Positions 44,684 through 57,735 are shown, counted from the stretch's first letter. The stretch: DNA of 64,000 nucleotides from Albugo candida (GCA_040437565.1 JBDOQK010000021.1:248001-312000); one strand, 5' to 3'. Numbers and translations: made by a program. Notes: generated by a model not told the origin, from the letters alone.

Positions 44684-45168
44684 TTAAAATAGGTATTTGA
44701 GATGACTCGGATTGTTCTTTGCAATCAGCTGAGGATCCACTGGTTTCTCCGGCACAGACTTGACCATTGTGTTATAAGTACCTGTAAAGTATTCTTGTAT
44801 AGCTTCCGGACGGCCTTCCCCGGGGTGACCGGTAAAGATATCTGCTACTACTTCAGCGATTTCTACCATATTCAAGTTCGCAACATAGTTGATGGTGGAC
44901 TCTACTCGATCAGAAGGTTGAGAAAAAGTTGTGAGGATTTTCTGAAGGATCTCATTGGTTAGCCTATTGCAATCTTGCCTTTGTTTGTACCCATGCAATT
45001 GTCGCGGAAGTCTTTATTTTCAGAGAATTGCGAAGGACAATCGTATCCAGTGAATGTGAACGCAGTTTCAGGCTGCTGGCTTTCAGCATCTGGACTGGAT
45101 CGCACAGAAACCTCTGCAAATGCAAAAGTGGTTAGGCTGAAAACGGCAGCGTAGTTGATGAAGACCAT
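44684..45168 (-). pseudogene. Small secreted protein, family S member 5 (interrupted)
   Basis: Starts at 45,168 with a signal peptide (VFINYAAVFSLTTFAFAEV) after the family leader. The N-terminal frame (45,168-44,959) and the C-terminal frame (44,998-44,684) overlap and differ, so the gene is broken or needs an unseen intron. The cysteine pattern of the family is recognisable (GYDCP, DNCMG, then QDCNRL), followed by LTNEILQKILTTF, like the segment after the third cysteine in member 4. The C-terminal part (VADIFTGHPGEGRPEAIQEY) has no known domain. Confidence 0.6.
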
Positions 45169-45420
45169 GAGATAGTTAGCTGGCTACTGGGGGATCGAAA
45201 GCAAATGGACTTGTGACTTTGACTCCTGCGCTCAAATTACTTTGATCAAGAGTGTATGATCGCACATTCTTTCCATCCAGCTGTCATTACGTCATTTTGA
45301 CAAGACCTACGCGTATCTAAGATTGTACAGTAATATGACGTGTATTGTAAAGGTCCTTACTCTGATACACGTATTGGTCTTCCCGTGTGAGGTAGCGTTG
45401 TATTTGCGTCATCTTGCTGA
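45169..45420. promoter_or_regulatory. Intergenic block, locus v
   Basis: Read leftward toward the secreted gene: AATGACGTAATGACAGC then TGGATGG (45,274-45,296), GATCAAAGTAATTTGAGCGC, and the leader CCCCCAGTAGCCAGC. To the right ATATGACGTGTATTG recalls the ATCTGACGTGTC of the other loci, but no family-P body was recognised after it. Confidence 0.55.
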
Positions 45421-45621
45421 GTAGCTATCGAGCGCAAATTTGTACGCCGAATATAGAATGCTATTATCATCACCTTGAGAGATGTTTGTCATGTAAGATA
45501 TCCAACTATAGACCGAAGGGAAGATTTGATAGGACTTGAGTACAAGCAGCTATAAAAGCTACCGATGTTTGGACAATCATCTGTTAATCAATCGATGGAA
45601 GACATCAAATGAGTACGTTCT

Positions 45622-46060
45622 TTATTGGTTTGTGCGCAAATAGTGTTCATTAAGCTCCGCGTGCACCAAAAGCGGAGGGGAGACTTTGTCAAGGTTTAGA
45701 TAATCGAAGTACTGGATTGTCAAGGATACCAACGCGTCAACAGGCTTTGGAACGAAGTGTGTGTGTTTCAAAACGTTCACGGCCTTCACATCAATGACCT
45801 GTATCAACCTTTCTTCATATTCACTAATGCCTGCTATGTCATTGAAATATGCTGCAATAGATTCAGTCACGTTCATATCATTCCGGGTGTTCCATACTGT
45901 ACCTGTAAGATTCTCCAAAAGCTCTTGAGACAGAAATCACTGTTCAAAGCTTCCCCTAGAGCTAATCCGTCTTCGACCGCCTTGTAAAGATATTTCTGCA
46001 CGAATGCTATGCTTTTTCCGATACAGAGTGTCATTTATCGATATAGCAAGCGCTACATTC
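45622..46060 (-). pseudogene. Family-S-like fragment (second copy at locus v)
   Basis: The 98-codon frame 45,918-45,622 (SIAAYFNDIAGISEYEERLI, then HFVPKPVDALVSLTIQYF) resembles the C-terminal half of member 5 (AEVVADIFTG, VPEKPVDPQLIA). Upstream sequence encodes ALGEALNSDFCLKSFWRI in another frame. No signal peptide is visible. Confidence 0.4.
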
Positions 46061-49000
46061 CAATTATTGCGCGTAGTCGTAGCGGTGGTCTCATCACTAT
46101 TGCGCATGACATAGTAGTATTCAGAATTAAGCGATAAGCCAGTGCACCTGCCATTATTAAGTCATTACTGGCGATGGGAGATGGTTAAGGTCATATGTTT
46201 TTGTCGTGGCTACTTGAAGAGCTGAAAGCCCTAACTCTTTACTGCAGTTTTTCTCACTTCGTAATTTGGACATAGCTTCACATTAAGCCACCGAACCAGC
46301 GGAAGACACAAAGCTACAACAGTCTTACTCAAACAAGCTGCGAAGCGATACACCTGCACACTCGTCCATTTATTTCCGAGCAGACTCGTTTTTTGACACT
46401 TCTTGAGCATATACTAAATCAAAATAGCTGGCTAATTACTGGAGACTAAAAAATAATATACCGAACGTAGAACGCCTTTAGATTGATGACAGCACTTCCG
46501 TGGGTCCCGAGGTATACTTGCTTTGGCATGGTCGCAAAGAAATGGGACGTGTATTTCAACCGAGCATTTCTTAATTGATATTACTTGATTCCAATGATTC
46601 TGTAACAGCTGAAGGGAATATAAGTACCTAAATTCAAACAATTTGACCAATATTTAGCTCAGATGATGTAGACCTGTAGTATTTCAAAACGCGTAAGATC
46701 CATACTTTTCAGCCCGAATTTGGCAGCTCGAAAAATTTTAAGATACCCATAATCGCGCTAATCTCAACACAATCCAGATTCGAGAAGATTGTGGGCCGGA
46801 AGAGACTTGAAAAGAAGTGTGTAGTTACATGAAATCTGATGAAATATCAGACGACCCAGACTCTTGTTACATATATAATCGATTTCGGTAGAAAGGCTCT
46901 CGTAGGTGCAGATTACGACGTTTGGGGAAACAGTACACGAACGAGCTCTAGAGTCTGATGTTTCTTCTAAGTTGTCTCTTTGTGTTCATGTCATAGTAAT
47001 GTTCTTCCTCTGTCTCTGATTACATAAAAAAAAAAAAAGATTCATTGGCACATTTTTTCTATGAGTGCGATGCAGCTTCTATCTCGATATACCTGTGTCT
47101 ATAGTATCAGGTTCTTACTCTTTCTTCTTGGTATTTGATAGATGCATCATTTTGAGTCGTTATGATCCGCTTTTTTCGAAGCGATTGATTCTTTTTCACG
47201 TTGGTGATATCTGCACTCCTGACTAATATTGTGCTCGTATATGATCAGCCGCAGCGGAAGGGCAGAAGGTAGATATTCCTGACAGAGCTTCATGAGACTC
47301 ATCAGGATAGTGATTAGTGTGTTGTTAAGTCAAAGCAATAAATCATAATCCTATTTGCATAGAATTCTGCCCAAAAGCTTGATTTTGGTAGTGTTTAATG
47401 ATTTGATCTTTGTTTTACTCTGGAGACTCTTACGTTGCCGATACACAATCAATTTGATCGCATTAGTCCAAATAGGATTGTCTCAATGTGATTCCGATCT
47501 GTCCTCTCCACTTACGCCTCATTGAGTGTCCATCATTAAGAGAAGTGATTCTGTGGCACCGGTGTACTGTTCAAACTCGCAACGATCAAGAGGAGCTGGA
47601 AATGAGAGGATGTGGTAAGTAAGTGGTAGCCAGTAGTATTTTTCGTCTAAATTTGAGGGAAAGAAAACAATTTATACACTTGAAGACAATCCGAGCCATT
47701 CTGGAGATTGCGCTGATTCATTTATTTTCCATACGTGTGTCAGCAATGAAACAAGTATAAAAACAGTGAGAATACGTGAGCTATATAGAAGGACCATGCA
47801 AATTGATAGGATATTCTTTCCACAGAAATATACAAAAGTCTTTGACAGACCGACTCTCATGTTCACTATCTTACAGCATGGAGTGACCCACCACAATGAT
47901 TCTCTCAAAAAATGTTAAACCATACATCTGGAATAAAAGCACACTTGAGGTCCGATGTAGAGCTCGCTTGTTGAAGGGTACTCGTTGGCTGTGATTTTCC
48001 CATTTGATTAAACTCATCCATCTCGCAGTGGAAGATTCTATTGTGATGTGCTTATTGTTGCTGCATGTTACACGTGGAATTTGATTTGACCTCTTTCCTT
48101 CCACTCTTATTGACAACGCCCAGTAGCTGCACCTGTATTAAAAGTACATCGTGCCGGCTGCATGGAGTTTCTGAACCAGAAAATATGCACAGGAATATAC
48201 AATATGTACAATAGCACATCGTAATTCCATCATGATGAAGTCTTGCTGGTAAGGTTGCACCAATTATTTCGATGCACCATGATGTGAGTAGTTTCAACAG
48301 TAATTATTCTCTCCACCAGTTCCAACCCTCACTGCCAATAATAAATGGTAACGACTTCGTATCAACATGATCGGCTTTTTTTATGAAATGTGTATGATTC
48401 TGAAGGTATATAGGCGAGTGAGTTTGTTCCCTCCTGTTAGTAAGGTGCAAATTGTAATAAAATTGAGCTGTATGGATGTAGAACGATGTCAAATGGACAG
48501 CTGTTGTGTATTGCTCTGATAAAGAACGCTTTGAGCGCAAACTTTCTTCTTCCAACGTAAGAGAAGAAAAATAAGTTAAATGAGAATGGGACGTCTGTGA
48601 GACCTGCAGTAGCGATAATCAAGCCCTACCTCGATATAGACATATATTCCATAGAAGTATCAAGCTTATCTAAAGTGCACATTTGATTCATCAAAGCCGT
48701 TGGTGAGGAACCACCTGAGATGCTGATCTTTTTGCAGCGAGCTCTGTAGCCATAAATCCTAACTATTTCTCCACCACGAGGGGCTTGTTCGATTCGTTAT
48801 TAAGATATGTCAATATTGATCAGGCGGGATCTATTGGAATGAATCTCTGAAGATTGTATCACTCGACGTGTGCTATAGTAAGTATCCATTGCCGAAGTAC
48901 TTTATTCACTTACGGGTTGTACTACTCGAGTCCATGATCTCTAATTGTGAAGAGGTTGAGTTACAGAAGAGTTTATCCATTAGGATGGAAAGCACAATAA
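46060..49000. other. Eroded repeat-derived stretch
   Basis: No gene is supported. Recognisable remnants are GGGACGTGTATTTCAACC at 46,545 (related to 51,435), an N-module remnant at 46,900-47,030, an A-run near 47,025-47,038, and a stretch at 48,490-48,570 (CTGATAAAGAACGC, CAACGTAAGAGAAG) related to 53,170-53,250. The short frames seem to be chance. Confidence 0.35.
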
Positions 49001-52000
49001 ATTTTGGCTCAAATCAATGTTTGGAGCACTCCATTATTCAATGAGAAACCGCATATCTTACGCAGTACAGCTTCACTTCCACTTTGTATATCAATACCAT
49101 ATCTTTTTTGTCGCCCAACTTCAAGATCGTACAGTAATTGAACCTCTACGCACGGATGCGCACTCTCCTTATAATAGCGGTTTAATCTCCTCTTGCTTGA
49201 ATGTGTAAATCCTGCTACATGCTTTTTTATAAAATGCTTGGGGTCTATTCCACGCCACTCAATAAGATATCAAGTCAGATACTCGTCGATACAACTCGTT
49301 ACCACTGTATTTGTAACTCGCTGATTGATGCAGGTGTCATAGTATCCTTGTTTTGGGAAAATCTCAAGATAATGGCCGCATTATGTGAATCAAGTGGGAT
49401 AAAACAAAATATTCCAAAAGAGCACCAAATTGGGTGAATATCGCGTATTATAGACCCGAAAGATAGAATGAGCTGTATGTCTGCTACAAAAATTAGCTGT
49501 ACTTTTAAAGTATTGCGTCGCGAATTAGTGCATTCTATCGAGTGATATTTTTTGACTCAGTAAAATGTATTGTTGTAAAAGCTTATGAATGGAAGATTGA
49601 TATTCCAAAGCACTCTTTTAACTTGTCAATTGCAATGGCATAAGACAAATGCAGAAATCCTGCAAAAGATGATAACGCTTAGATCCGTCCAGCCGGGAAG
49701 ATAGGGCGTTCATATGTAAGTGAGTAGACTTAATGGAAGCTTAACGCTCCTGAACCATTTTCACATATTCTGCTGCGTCCATGGAGCCTCCTCCACTGTA
49801 GCCACCATAGACCTCTCCTGAATTTTTGAACATGTCGGAATCGGAGAAATGTACTACCTGGTTGTAACACGCGACTTGTACATATGTCGGTAAGAATCAT
49901 GCAGCCCGTATGGAAATCTGTATCACTTGCAGTTTATGCGTGGCATTTGACACGGAAATTGACCGAATTGGATCCTCCATTTGCCACTGTTTGTTTACAG
50001 CACAGGGGATTATGTACCAAGAAGTATCGTGAATTAAACCGTGTCCATACCACTGTCCTATAGACGGTAGAATAATACACTGTAACGCATCATAGCTGCT
50101 TTTCCTACAGTTTATCGGATAAGCATTTTGTGACGTCCTTATACAGGGCTGTGAAGTAAATTTCGACGTCAAACATAAGAGAGTTTACCGTAGAGTACGT
50201 CCCTGCTTGTCGTACAAGAGAGTGTACTGTTCTTCCGCTTGCTTACTGCTAAGCTGGTTATCGCTGATCCTTTGCCAGGTGATCCTTCTTCACAAAACAG
50301 CATGAGCAAAATTGTTAAGGTATTACTACCTTTTTCTGCAAAGTGGGTTTCTTTATCATGTCGACACTACGTGGAGCTTTGGAAATGGTTCAGATGCGGG
50401 TAGAAGCTAGATTCCTCAAAAATGTGCTTCAAGGTGACGTCCTCACAGAAATTCGGTAAGGTCAGCTTGGATAAGGCCGATGAAAGCGCTTCTTATACTG
50501 TGGGGTTCTGCAAGCGGCTAGCTTTCATCGGAAGAAACTAAAGATCCTACTGACAATTAAAAAATCAGCGAAATATCTGACAAATGTTTACAATTCTCGA
50601 GTTTATTTCTTCAAAAGATAAATGATCCACATATGCTGCCTGCTACGGCTTTATAGCGTAACGGAAGAAGCGTGTGTTACACACGAGTTCTTCCTGTAAT
50701 TATTAAGCTGCCCCGAAGCGAAATGAGCATATGAGAGATGCTGATCGAAGATTTGTAGAGACTCTGGCGCTCAACGTAGTGCATTCTATCGGTGTCAATA
50801 TTGAGCAACGCGTCAGCAGCCTAAGCTATCGGATTATAACAAGACCGTAAACGATTCTTCCACATGTACCAACTGTCTACAGTGTCTTGGAATGACGTTG
50901 TGGTAAGGTCGTGGAAACTTTATTTACTTTATATTTCCGATGCTGAAGCTTAAGCGCTAAAGGAAGCGATTCCTGTCAGCAACCAACTTCGTGGAGTACA
51001 TACCAGTAACAATTTTGCGACCGCTTTTGCCAAAGCAATTCAGCACGTACGCTTTGTATTTTCACATACAGAGAATCAATCGCAACATTTCTTGCATCAC
51101 ATTGGCAAGACTGCGAAGATTCAGAAACTCGAAATGCACAATAGCTGCCATTTTACCTGATGATTTGATGTCACCGAAAACAACCAAAGATACAGACACT
51201 GACCGGCAGTACTTCTATCTATCTGGAAGCCTGTGAAATTCTGCCATACCTCGTCATCACTTCGTTCCTTAACGGACCTCTTATGTGATACTATCCAGTA
51301 AAAACGCTAGGTTGATTATTTGACTGACGATCACAATCTCAACGATTCAGTGCTACGTGGAACCCAAATTGATCATTATGGAAATGTTCCATGGGAGATC
51401 AGACGTATAAACCTTTTGGGTTGTTCGCAGGTGCAGGACGTGTATTTCAATGGAGCGTTCGTTTGCGTTCAGCTTTGCTTGAATCAAGCAAGAGAAGCTG
51501 AATGGACGCAACCTACTATCTGGAGTCGTTCCAATCCTCGTCGAAACCAAGTGACTTTATAATAGAACACTCGTGTTAGCTTCCTAGTTAGAATTGAGCA
51601 GCTGAACGAATGTCAACAAAGCTGTTTCTGTTCCTCATGACACGATAAAGTCTTGACCAAAGTGCGAATGGAGTGAGAAGCAGCATAACGGTAATGGCTT
51701 TAAGTGTGACACATTTTGCTCCATGGAATTTGATGAAGTATTGGTAGTAGGAATGCATTTGTACTAGTTGTCTCTTCTTAAAAGGTCCCGTTTTGGTGCA
51801 GATCACGAGATTTGAGAAGAAGTATACCGAACGATCCCCATAGTTTACTATTTCTTGTAATCTCGAGTTCTTGGAAGGGTAATGAAGCTTTGGCTTCCTC
51901 TCCAGTCTTCTTTACTTCTCTTTGAAGATGCATCAGTTTGAGTTCTTACCCGCTTCAGTTTTTCTTGTTTTCTTAAATCATACCGTAGCAATCGGTCCGT

Positions 52001-52030
52001 GATACCTCTGCTACCTGTACATTATCATTT
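49000..52030. other. Gene-poor stretch with two short frames
   Basis: 49,201-49,437 (+, 78 codons) and 49,897-50,172 (-, 91 codons; YDALQCIILPSIGQWYGHGL) are the longest. Neither has recognisable motifs, though the latter has protein-like composition and may be another decayed cassette part. A weak N-module trace lies near 51,790. Confidence 0.3.
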
Positions 52031-52278
52031 CTGTATGTGTTCAAAAAAAGTGGTCCTTCAGAAGGTAGTCAACACAGATACAGCTTCATGGGATCAATCA
52101 GAATATCAGTAGTCATTGTAACGAGAGTAGCAAGAAGTCTAGTGTTTTTGCTTCAACATCTGGGATTTAACGGCTCCATTATGTATCTACGTTTGCTATC
52201 TATTCCATCTTGTTTTTTTCCAGCTCTTTGTACTTCCTATCTAGCTGCTGTAATTAGCGTATTCGTTAAAGCGTACCA

Positions 52279-52521
52279 TTGGAAGTGCACATTTTCTTGT
52301 TTGAGGCTAATGCTGGTCGATGGAGCAAGGATCAAGAGAAGCTACACACAAGGGCATGCTGCAACTTGGGCGGAAGTGGGTGCGGGAGCGGGCATCGGAG
52401 GGAGGCTGGATTTATCCTGCTTGTTGAGATTGAGAAAAAAAAGAGAATGATTTGGATAGATGTCGATGATTGGAGTCATTCTCAAGATTTTTCTTGCTCA
52501 TTTCCTCTTCATTCAACATAA
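52279..52521 (+). CDS. Unrecognised 80-codon frame
   Basis: Encodes MEVHIFLFEANAGRWSKDQE then LHTRACCNLGGSGCG and FILLVEIEKKKRMIWIDVDD. A longer frame (52,037-52,450) overlaps it in another phase. The composition of this frame is the more protein-like of the two. No domain, signal peptide or repeat partner was identified. Confidence 0.25.
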   Translation: MEVHIFLFEANAGRWSKDQEKLHTRACCNLGGSGCGSGHRREAGFILLVEIEKKKRMIWIDVDDWSHSQDFSCSFPLHST

Positions 52522-52529
52522 ATCTGCCA

Positions 52530-54920
52530 GTAGTCAAACGCAAGTCCAAAGACGTGTAGGAATGCTCAATTCTACACAGCCGTTTCATACATGAAAGTTG
52601 AATCATGCGAAGTGATGTTACATACAGCCGAAACCCATGCTGACTATCTTAATATGCATCTACCTTGTTTTCAACCTATAGTTGGGTCGTCTGTGCTTGG
52701 TCATTTGACTGTCTTTCACACGCTGAGACCGATTTTATTTTCGTAACAGAGCATTTTATGGGACTCATGCAGGTAACAGGATCGTTTTTGAAAGACATCG
52801 TCCTGGCTGATATGGTGGATTCTGATGCAACAAATGATTTTTAAAGGATTGATACGGAAGATTGTGTTTCCGGTACACCATAGTATATGTGATTTTCAGA
52901 ATATTGTACCTTAACATTTGCCATGAGCAGCGGTCATGGAGTCACCACAAACACAAATCAGCGCCTTCTTCTATTTAAAACATACTTTAGCTAGATATCC
53001 GACTTCTTGTTCAGAATGCGTGATTCTACTCAAGTCACTTAATTTACTTCTTGTGAATAATAGTGCAAGCTCTCTGGGAAGCTGTATACAGCGTCGTACT
53101 AGAAAAAGTGAGAGAATACTTTTGTCAAATACGTATTATATAAGCAAGTGAGATTTTTGAGGCAGTAAGATTGTGTGTGTTGCTCTGAGAGCAAAAGGCC
53201 TCTGAGAGCTCCTCTGTCGCTCGCAACCTAAGAGAAAAACTAAGAAAAACCGAGTGAGAAATTTGGAATGGTGAGGATCAAACGAGAGAATGAGCGAACA
53301 AGCCACGTGAATATACATATCTCTCCATGAAAATTTTTAGCTCATCAAGACAGGCACCGCTTCTCACCCTAACGTTGTTATTTTTTCTTCGAGCTTCACT
53401 CAATGTGAAGGCGTTGCGTGTTTCTTACCAGAGACGACTTTGTTCAAATCGTCATTATCATACGTAAAATCTATTTACAGAGTCCGCTGCAACGAGACTC
53501 GTCGCAGCATTTTGAGAAGAAAACACAGAGCACAAAAGCTACGAAGTTGTACAAGACCATAGGCGGAGGGTTTGACTACTGGAGAATGGATAGCAAATTG
53601 TGTTGTGGATGTGACGTTTTCAAAGAGCTCTTTTATAACGTGCTAATTGGCCACTTTATTCTCCTTCGGTGATTGTATATGGTTGCGCATTAGTCTGTTC
53701 TGCTTCGTAAAAAATTCTCCAGATATTCCGGTCAATGTGTGCTAATAGAACTCAATGTGTACCTATCACACGAACTGAGCAAAATTTGCAGAGAGTTCGA
53801 ATAGATTGTACAAAAAATGACACATGAGCATCATCTGTCGTGCGAATAAAATCGAAAATCGTACTACTCTCTCCTGCAGCATACTTAGTTGGTTAGTAGA
53901 GAAACCCCTCACGGCAATGTGTTAATTACTCTGCTTGATATTGTATAGTCTATGATGATTTCTCTATTCGGAAGTGATTAGCCATGACGGTGAATACAAC
54001 TCTGGTCGGATTATGTCTCGTAGTCTACAAGTTGTCGCTTTATACCTCGGCTTCTAGGTAAAGAGGTATGTACACATCTGGAAAAAAGCCAATTTGGTAA
54101 ACAAGATTCTTCTCATGCATATTCATCCGGATGAACGTCGGCCAGAGTGCTAAATGTCGCTTCATGGGAACCACATGAACGGCGAAACATGCTTAGAGCA
54201 ATCATGTGCGGTTTTGATAGAATATGGGCACGATCTCATATGGAGCTTTGCGTAATCGTAGGGTTTATTTCGTTCGCTTCTTTACATCGAAGCGGTTCTT
54301 TGATTCGACTTTGGATTTGATTTTGTAAATGCTCTATATGGTAGGTACTACCATATGCACTTGTATGCAAATCGGGATCTAAAATAACCCAAGGTTCACT
54401 TCAACACAATCTGATCTCATTATGCTTGATTCGGCATCGCTGAAATTTAGGATCTCAAATTTAGCTTATGTTCGACTCATTTTATGTCCAGTTGCATCAT
54501 TAAAAGTCGTGGGTCGATTGCGAGGAAATCAATATGCATACAGTAATATGTGGATTTCGCAGATCAAATAGCAGGAGTCAAATATTGCTTCATAATCTAG
54601 ACATGTATTGTGAAATCATAAAACGCGATTACTTCAGTCAACGCGAGGGTGTATACGCGTTTGAGGTGACGCTGGAAGCGGCCTTATAGATTCTAATTAC
54701 GTCATCATGGTCTGTGCTCCTTCATTGTAAAGGTTTTATTTTACGACTATAAACTACATGTCTCGAAGTACGTTGTAAATATAGAAGTTGCACAGCAGCA
54801 CCGCATCCTAGTTGAAAGTATGCGCATCCGGTAACCACGCACGCAAAAAATATACGCTACAAAAGATTTGCGAGAGTTGACGTTAAATTTCACATATAAA
54901 TTCGACTGCTAGTGTTTTCA
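52530..54920. other. Gene-poor stretch
   Basis: The only notable frame is 53,418-53,672 (+, 84 codons; KATKLYKTIGGGFDYWRMDS then CCGCDVFKELF), unrecognised. The segment 53,170-53,250 is related to 48,490-48,570. Nothing else stands out. Confidence 0.3.
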
Positions 54921-54927
54921 AGATGAC

Positions 54928-56090
54928 GTGTGCCTTCTCAATTTTTCAGATACAACGCAATCCGCCAATCAAGTAAAACATATCGCTTCAGCTTTTCCGA
55001 CTACTTCCCAGAAACAATGGTCTAAGGTGATATCCGACATAAACGGGGTCCATTCTGCTGGCATGGCAACCCTGCTAAATCACGCTGTTTTGGATGATTG
55101 CATGATTGGGATGATTAATCAACCTTGTAGGATAACATGGCAAGTACCGCCAAAGGCGATACAAGTGACACATGAGGTACTTTTACTGCCTCATTTCAGT
55201 GACGTGAAAAATCCACTGCAAGTGTGCACGAACGCAGATGTTTCACTTTGGCTGACTTAATCAAGTGGCCAGAATTCTTACAGAAGGAAAAGCACAAGGC
55301 TAAACCAAAAGCCATAAAGCTCCATATTTCATAATATCCGAACTTCATGCCGGAGAGTGACAAAACGAGGCCTTTTGAGATTCCGGAAGCAATTTTCTGA
55401 TGCTCTTGGAAACGGGTCAGATATTCATCTCCATTGCAAATGCGAAGTTTTTATTTGACCCGTCTGGGATCTTCAGAACCCGGTCTTCAAATCTCTTTTG
55501 GATAGTCGCCAGATTAGACAAGTGTATAAGAGTTCAGGTGGGGATGTTCAATTGATGGTGACATCCAATGCCGCATGTGAGCCGTTTGGATGATATTTCG
55601 GTCATAAATCTTGGCGAAAAGTACTTATCATGGTACTACCATACATTGAAACACCGGTACAACCTGAACATGTTTGGATTTGGAGTAGGGATGGAGATCG
55701 AATGGGAGGGTATTTAGCGCTCTCTTTTCAAAAAAAATCCTCCCAAATAATTTCAAAAGGTAAGTTCCTCAGAAGAAGTGGTTCTGTTGACGTGGAGAAT
55801 CCACTTTGCTTCCTCTATGTCCCGCGAAGCATTGTTTTGCGCTGGAAAGTCTGCAAGCAAATCTCGTATGGGAAGTAGCTCCTCCCTTTTCGGTATTAGA
55901 ACGCTCCTATTTCGATAGAGAAATCACGTTTCGGCCACTTGAACCTTAAGGATCGGAGCTGGGAGTCACGTCGTCAACAATTAGGACAGGAAAATAATCA
56001 AATACAAAAAGTACAGCAACAAAATCAACAAAATGACACCCGTGGTGACCTTGAAAAAAAAATTTGCCACTTATGAGTCAAGAAAGTGAA
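54928..56090 (+). mobile_element. Second LINE, ORF1 part (diverged copy)
   Basis: Plus-strand frames match, in order, the ORF1 of the LINE at 33 kb: MATLLNHAVLDDCMIG against VAILTSHPALGDCMIG, then MLLETGQIFISIANAKFLFD against MILETGQALTRIPNGKLL, NLGEKYLSWYYHTLKHRY against VLGEKYFFKEYGTLERRYY, and LLTWRIHFASSMSREALFCA against RWRIYFASFTCPEALVHV. The two are distant relatives, not recent duplicates. Stops and frame changes (for example at 55,258 and near 55,330) make it inactive. ORF2 is not recognised between here and 56.9 kb. Confidence 0.65.
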
Positions 56091-56856
56091 ACGGTAACCA
56101 CGGTAAATCTCATCAAAGTTAACTTTCTGATCAGCATCACATCACCCTGTGCATCACAATTCTCTTAATCATCCCCTCCACTAATCCATTCTGGAAGCTA
56201 TAACTGGGATGGGGATGTGACCAAGCAGGTGGTTTGGTCACGTGGGAAACCTCACCATGTGGAATCCAGTTCAACAACAAAAAATAAAAAGTGTGGCCAT
56301 CCATGTTTGAAGTGAGCAATTATTTTTTGTGGTAGCATCCAACGATTTGTCAATCTGGGGTATGGTAGTCGCGTTAGAAATCTTTAATGTGAAAACACAG
56401 TTGGCAAATGCGGTGGCCAGGGAGGGGCAAACTACTTATAAAATCGCAGAAAATCGTGAAAGAGAGGAGCGGCCTACCCGAGTTGGCGAGGTTGGAGAGC
56501 TTATGTAACTCGTTTCCAAAACGGCTCTGTTCCCACTCAAACCGGACGAGCAATTCTAAGCAGATGCACAAATCCCACATATGCGCAGGCTGGTCCAATT
56601 CTTCACAAGTCTGGATAATATAAGTGGAACTTGATCACAAACACTAAGAACCGTGTTCTACTCGCATATATTGTGTAAAGGATCAAAAGAGCGAAAAGGA
56701 AAAAATCTTCTTCTCGTCAATCGATTAATGGCTGTGCACAATATCAGGTAATATTATTTTTTTACGAGATAAAGTCAACATGATGGTGGGAAGTCCCTTC
56801 GAAGCGTGGTAGAATTCTCCAGAAATGAGTGTCGGGGTGAAGATCAGTGCCAGAGA
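56090..56856. other. Unassigned stretch up to assembly gap 56,857-56,956
   Basis: Holds no recognisable gene. The minus-strand frame 56,374-56,598 has no motif. It may be LINE-derived by position. Confidence 0.3.
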
Positions 56857-56956
56857 NNNNNNNNNNNNNNNNNNNNNNNNNNNNNNNNNNNNNNNNNNNN
56901 NNNNNNNNNNNNNNNNNNNNNNNNNNNNNNNNNNNNNNNNNNNNNNNNNNNNNNNN

Positions 56957-57073
56957 GCACCTTTGCAAGCTGAATGTTTTCGTCTTGATCGCAGCACTGT
57001 CTTCGAAAGTACCGAAGGTACGCACGAAGCCAGTGCTGCGATCAAGACGAAAACATTCAGCTTGCAAAGGTGC
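56957..57073. repeat. 43-bp perfect inverted repeat (foldback) of LINE end
   Basis: Arms at 56,957-56,999 and 57,031-57,073 are exact reverse complements around a 31-base loop. The right arm continues into LINE 3' sequence. The left arm abuts an assembly gap. Such a hairpin would hinder sequencing and assembly and may explain the gap. Confidence 0.85.
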
Positions 57074-57200
57074 TGAATCAAGCAAAGATCATTCGGTGTA
57101 TTTTTCAGAAGTCGAAGGTCATTGCTGCGGGTGCGGCACAGTCAAGTAGAAATGCAAGTGCAACTCCGATCCTAGTCCTAGTTGGAGTTGGATAAATTTG
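57010..57200 (+). mobile_element. LINE 3' end fragment
   Basis: Encodes IKTKTFSLQRC and FFRSRRSLLRVRHSQVEMQV, matching the last ORF2 residues of the 28.7 kb LINE (FFRSRRSLLRVRHRQVEMQV). After the stop the match continues to CTAGTCCTAGTTGGA and then stops. It probably belongs to the second LINE. Confidence 0.65.
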
Positions 57201-57472
57201 TCCCCCTAGTGTGGTAGACACCAATTTGGAAAACACGGTTCTTTTGGATTATTAACATTTGTTACAAGCCGGACATAGTCTCGTATTGTGGTGGTTTGAG
57301 GCACGCATAATACAGGGCCATCTGGGAGAAGACTTAGTATACATCTAACAGGTATTTTCAAAGATTTACATGAACATTTATCATTTACGGCAGTTGGTCT
57401 AATTACACCAAACCTAGATGATGCCGATTTTGACCTATTTTGATGTTTATACCTTTCGAAAGGACTCAGCTA

Positions 57473-57735
57473 NNNNNNNNNNNNNNNNNNNNNNNNNNNN
57501 NNNNNNNNNNNNNNNNNNNNNNNNNNNNNNNNNNNNNNNNNNNNNNNNNNNNNNNNNNNNNNNNNNNNNNNNCCGCGAGGCGGCAGCCGAGCTCACCCTG
57601 ACTTCACCCACGACCCTCGCTCACGCCTCACCACTTGCTCTCGAACCCAGCTAACCCGCCTAACCCCCTTCTCGCCTGTGTAGCCTTCGGACAACTACAC
57701 ATTCTTCAGCCACCACAAGTCCGCAGTTCTCCTGC
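57473..57735. other. Assembly gap then GC-rich foreign-looking stretch
   Basis: After 100 N (57,473-57,572) about 160 bases are C-rich (CCGCGAGGCGGCAGCCGAGC, CCCAGCTAACCCGCC), unlike the AT-leaning surroundings, up to the point where cassette promoter sequence begins. Possibly the end of another mobile element. No coding assignment. Confidence 0.4.

Noticed and set aside
44959-45168. RSSPDAE after the signal peptide as a degenerate RxLR
   Set aside because: The motif is not conserved in other family members and no EER follows.
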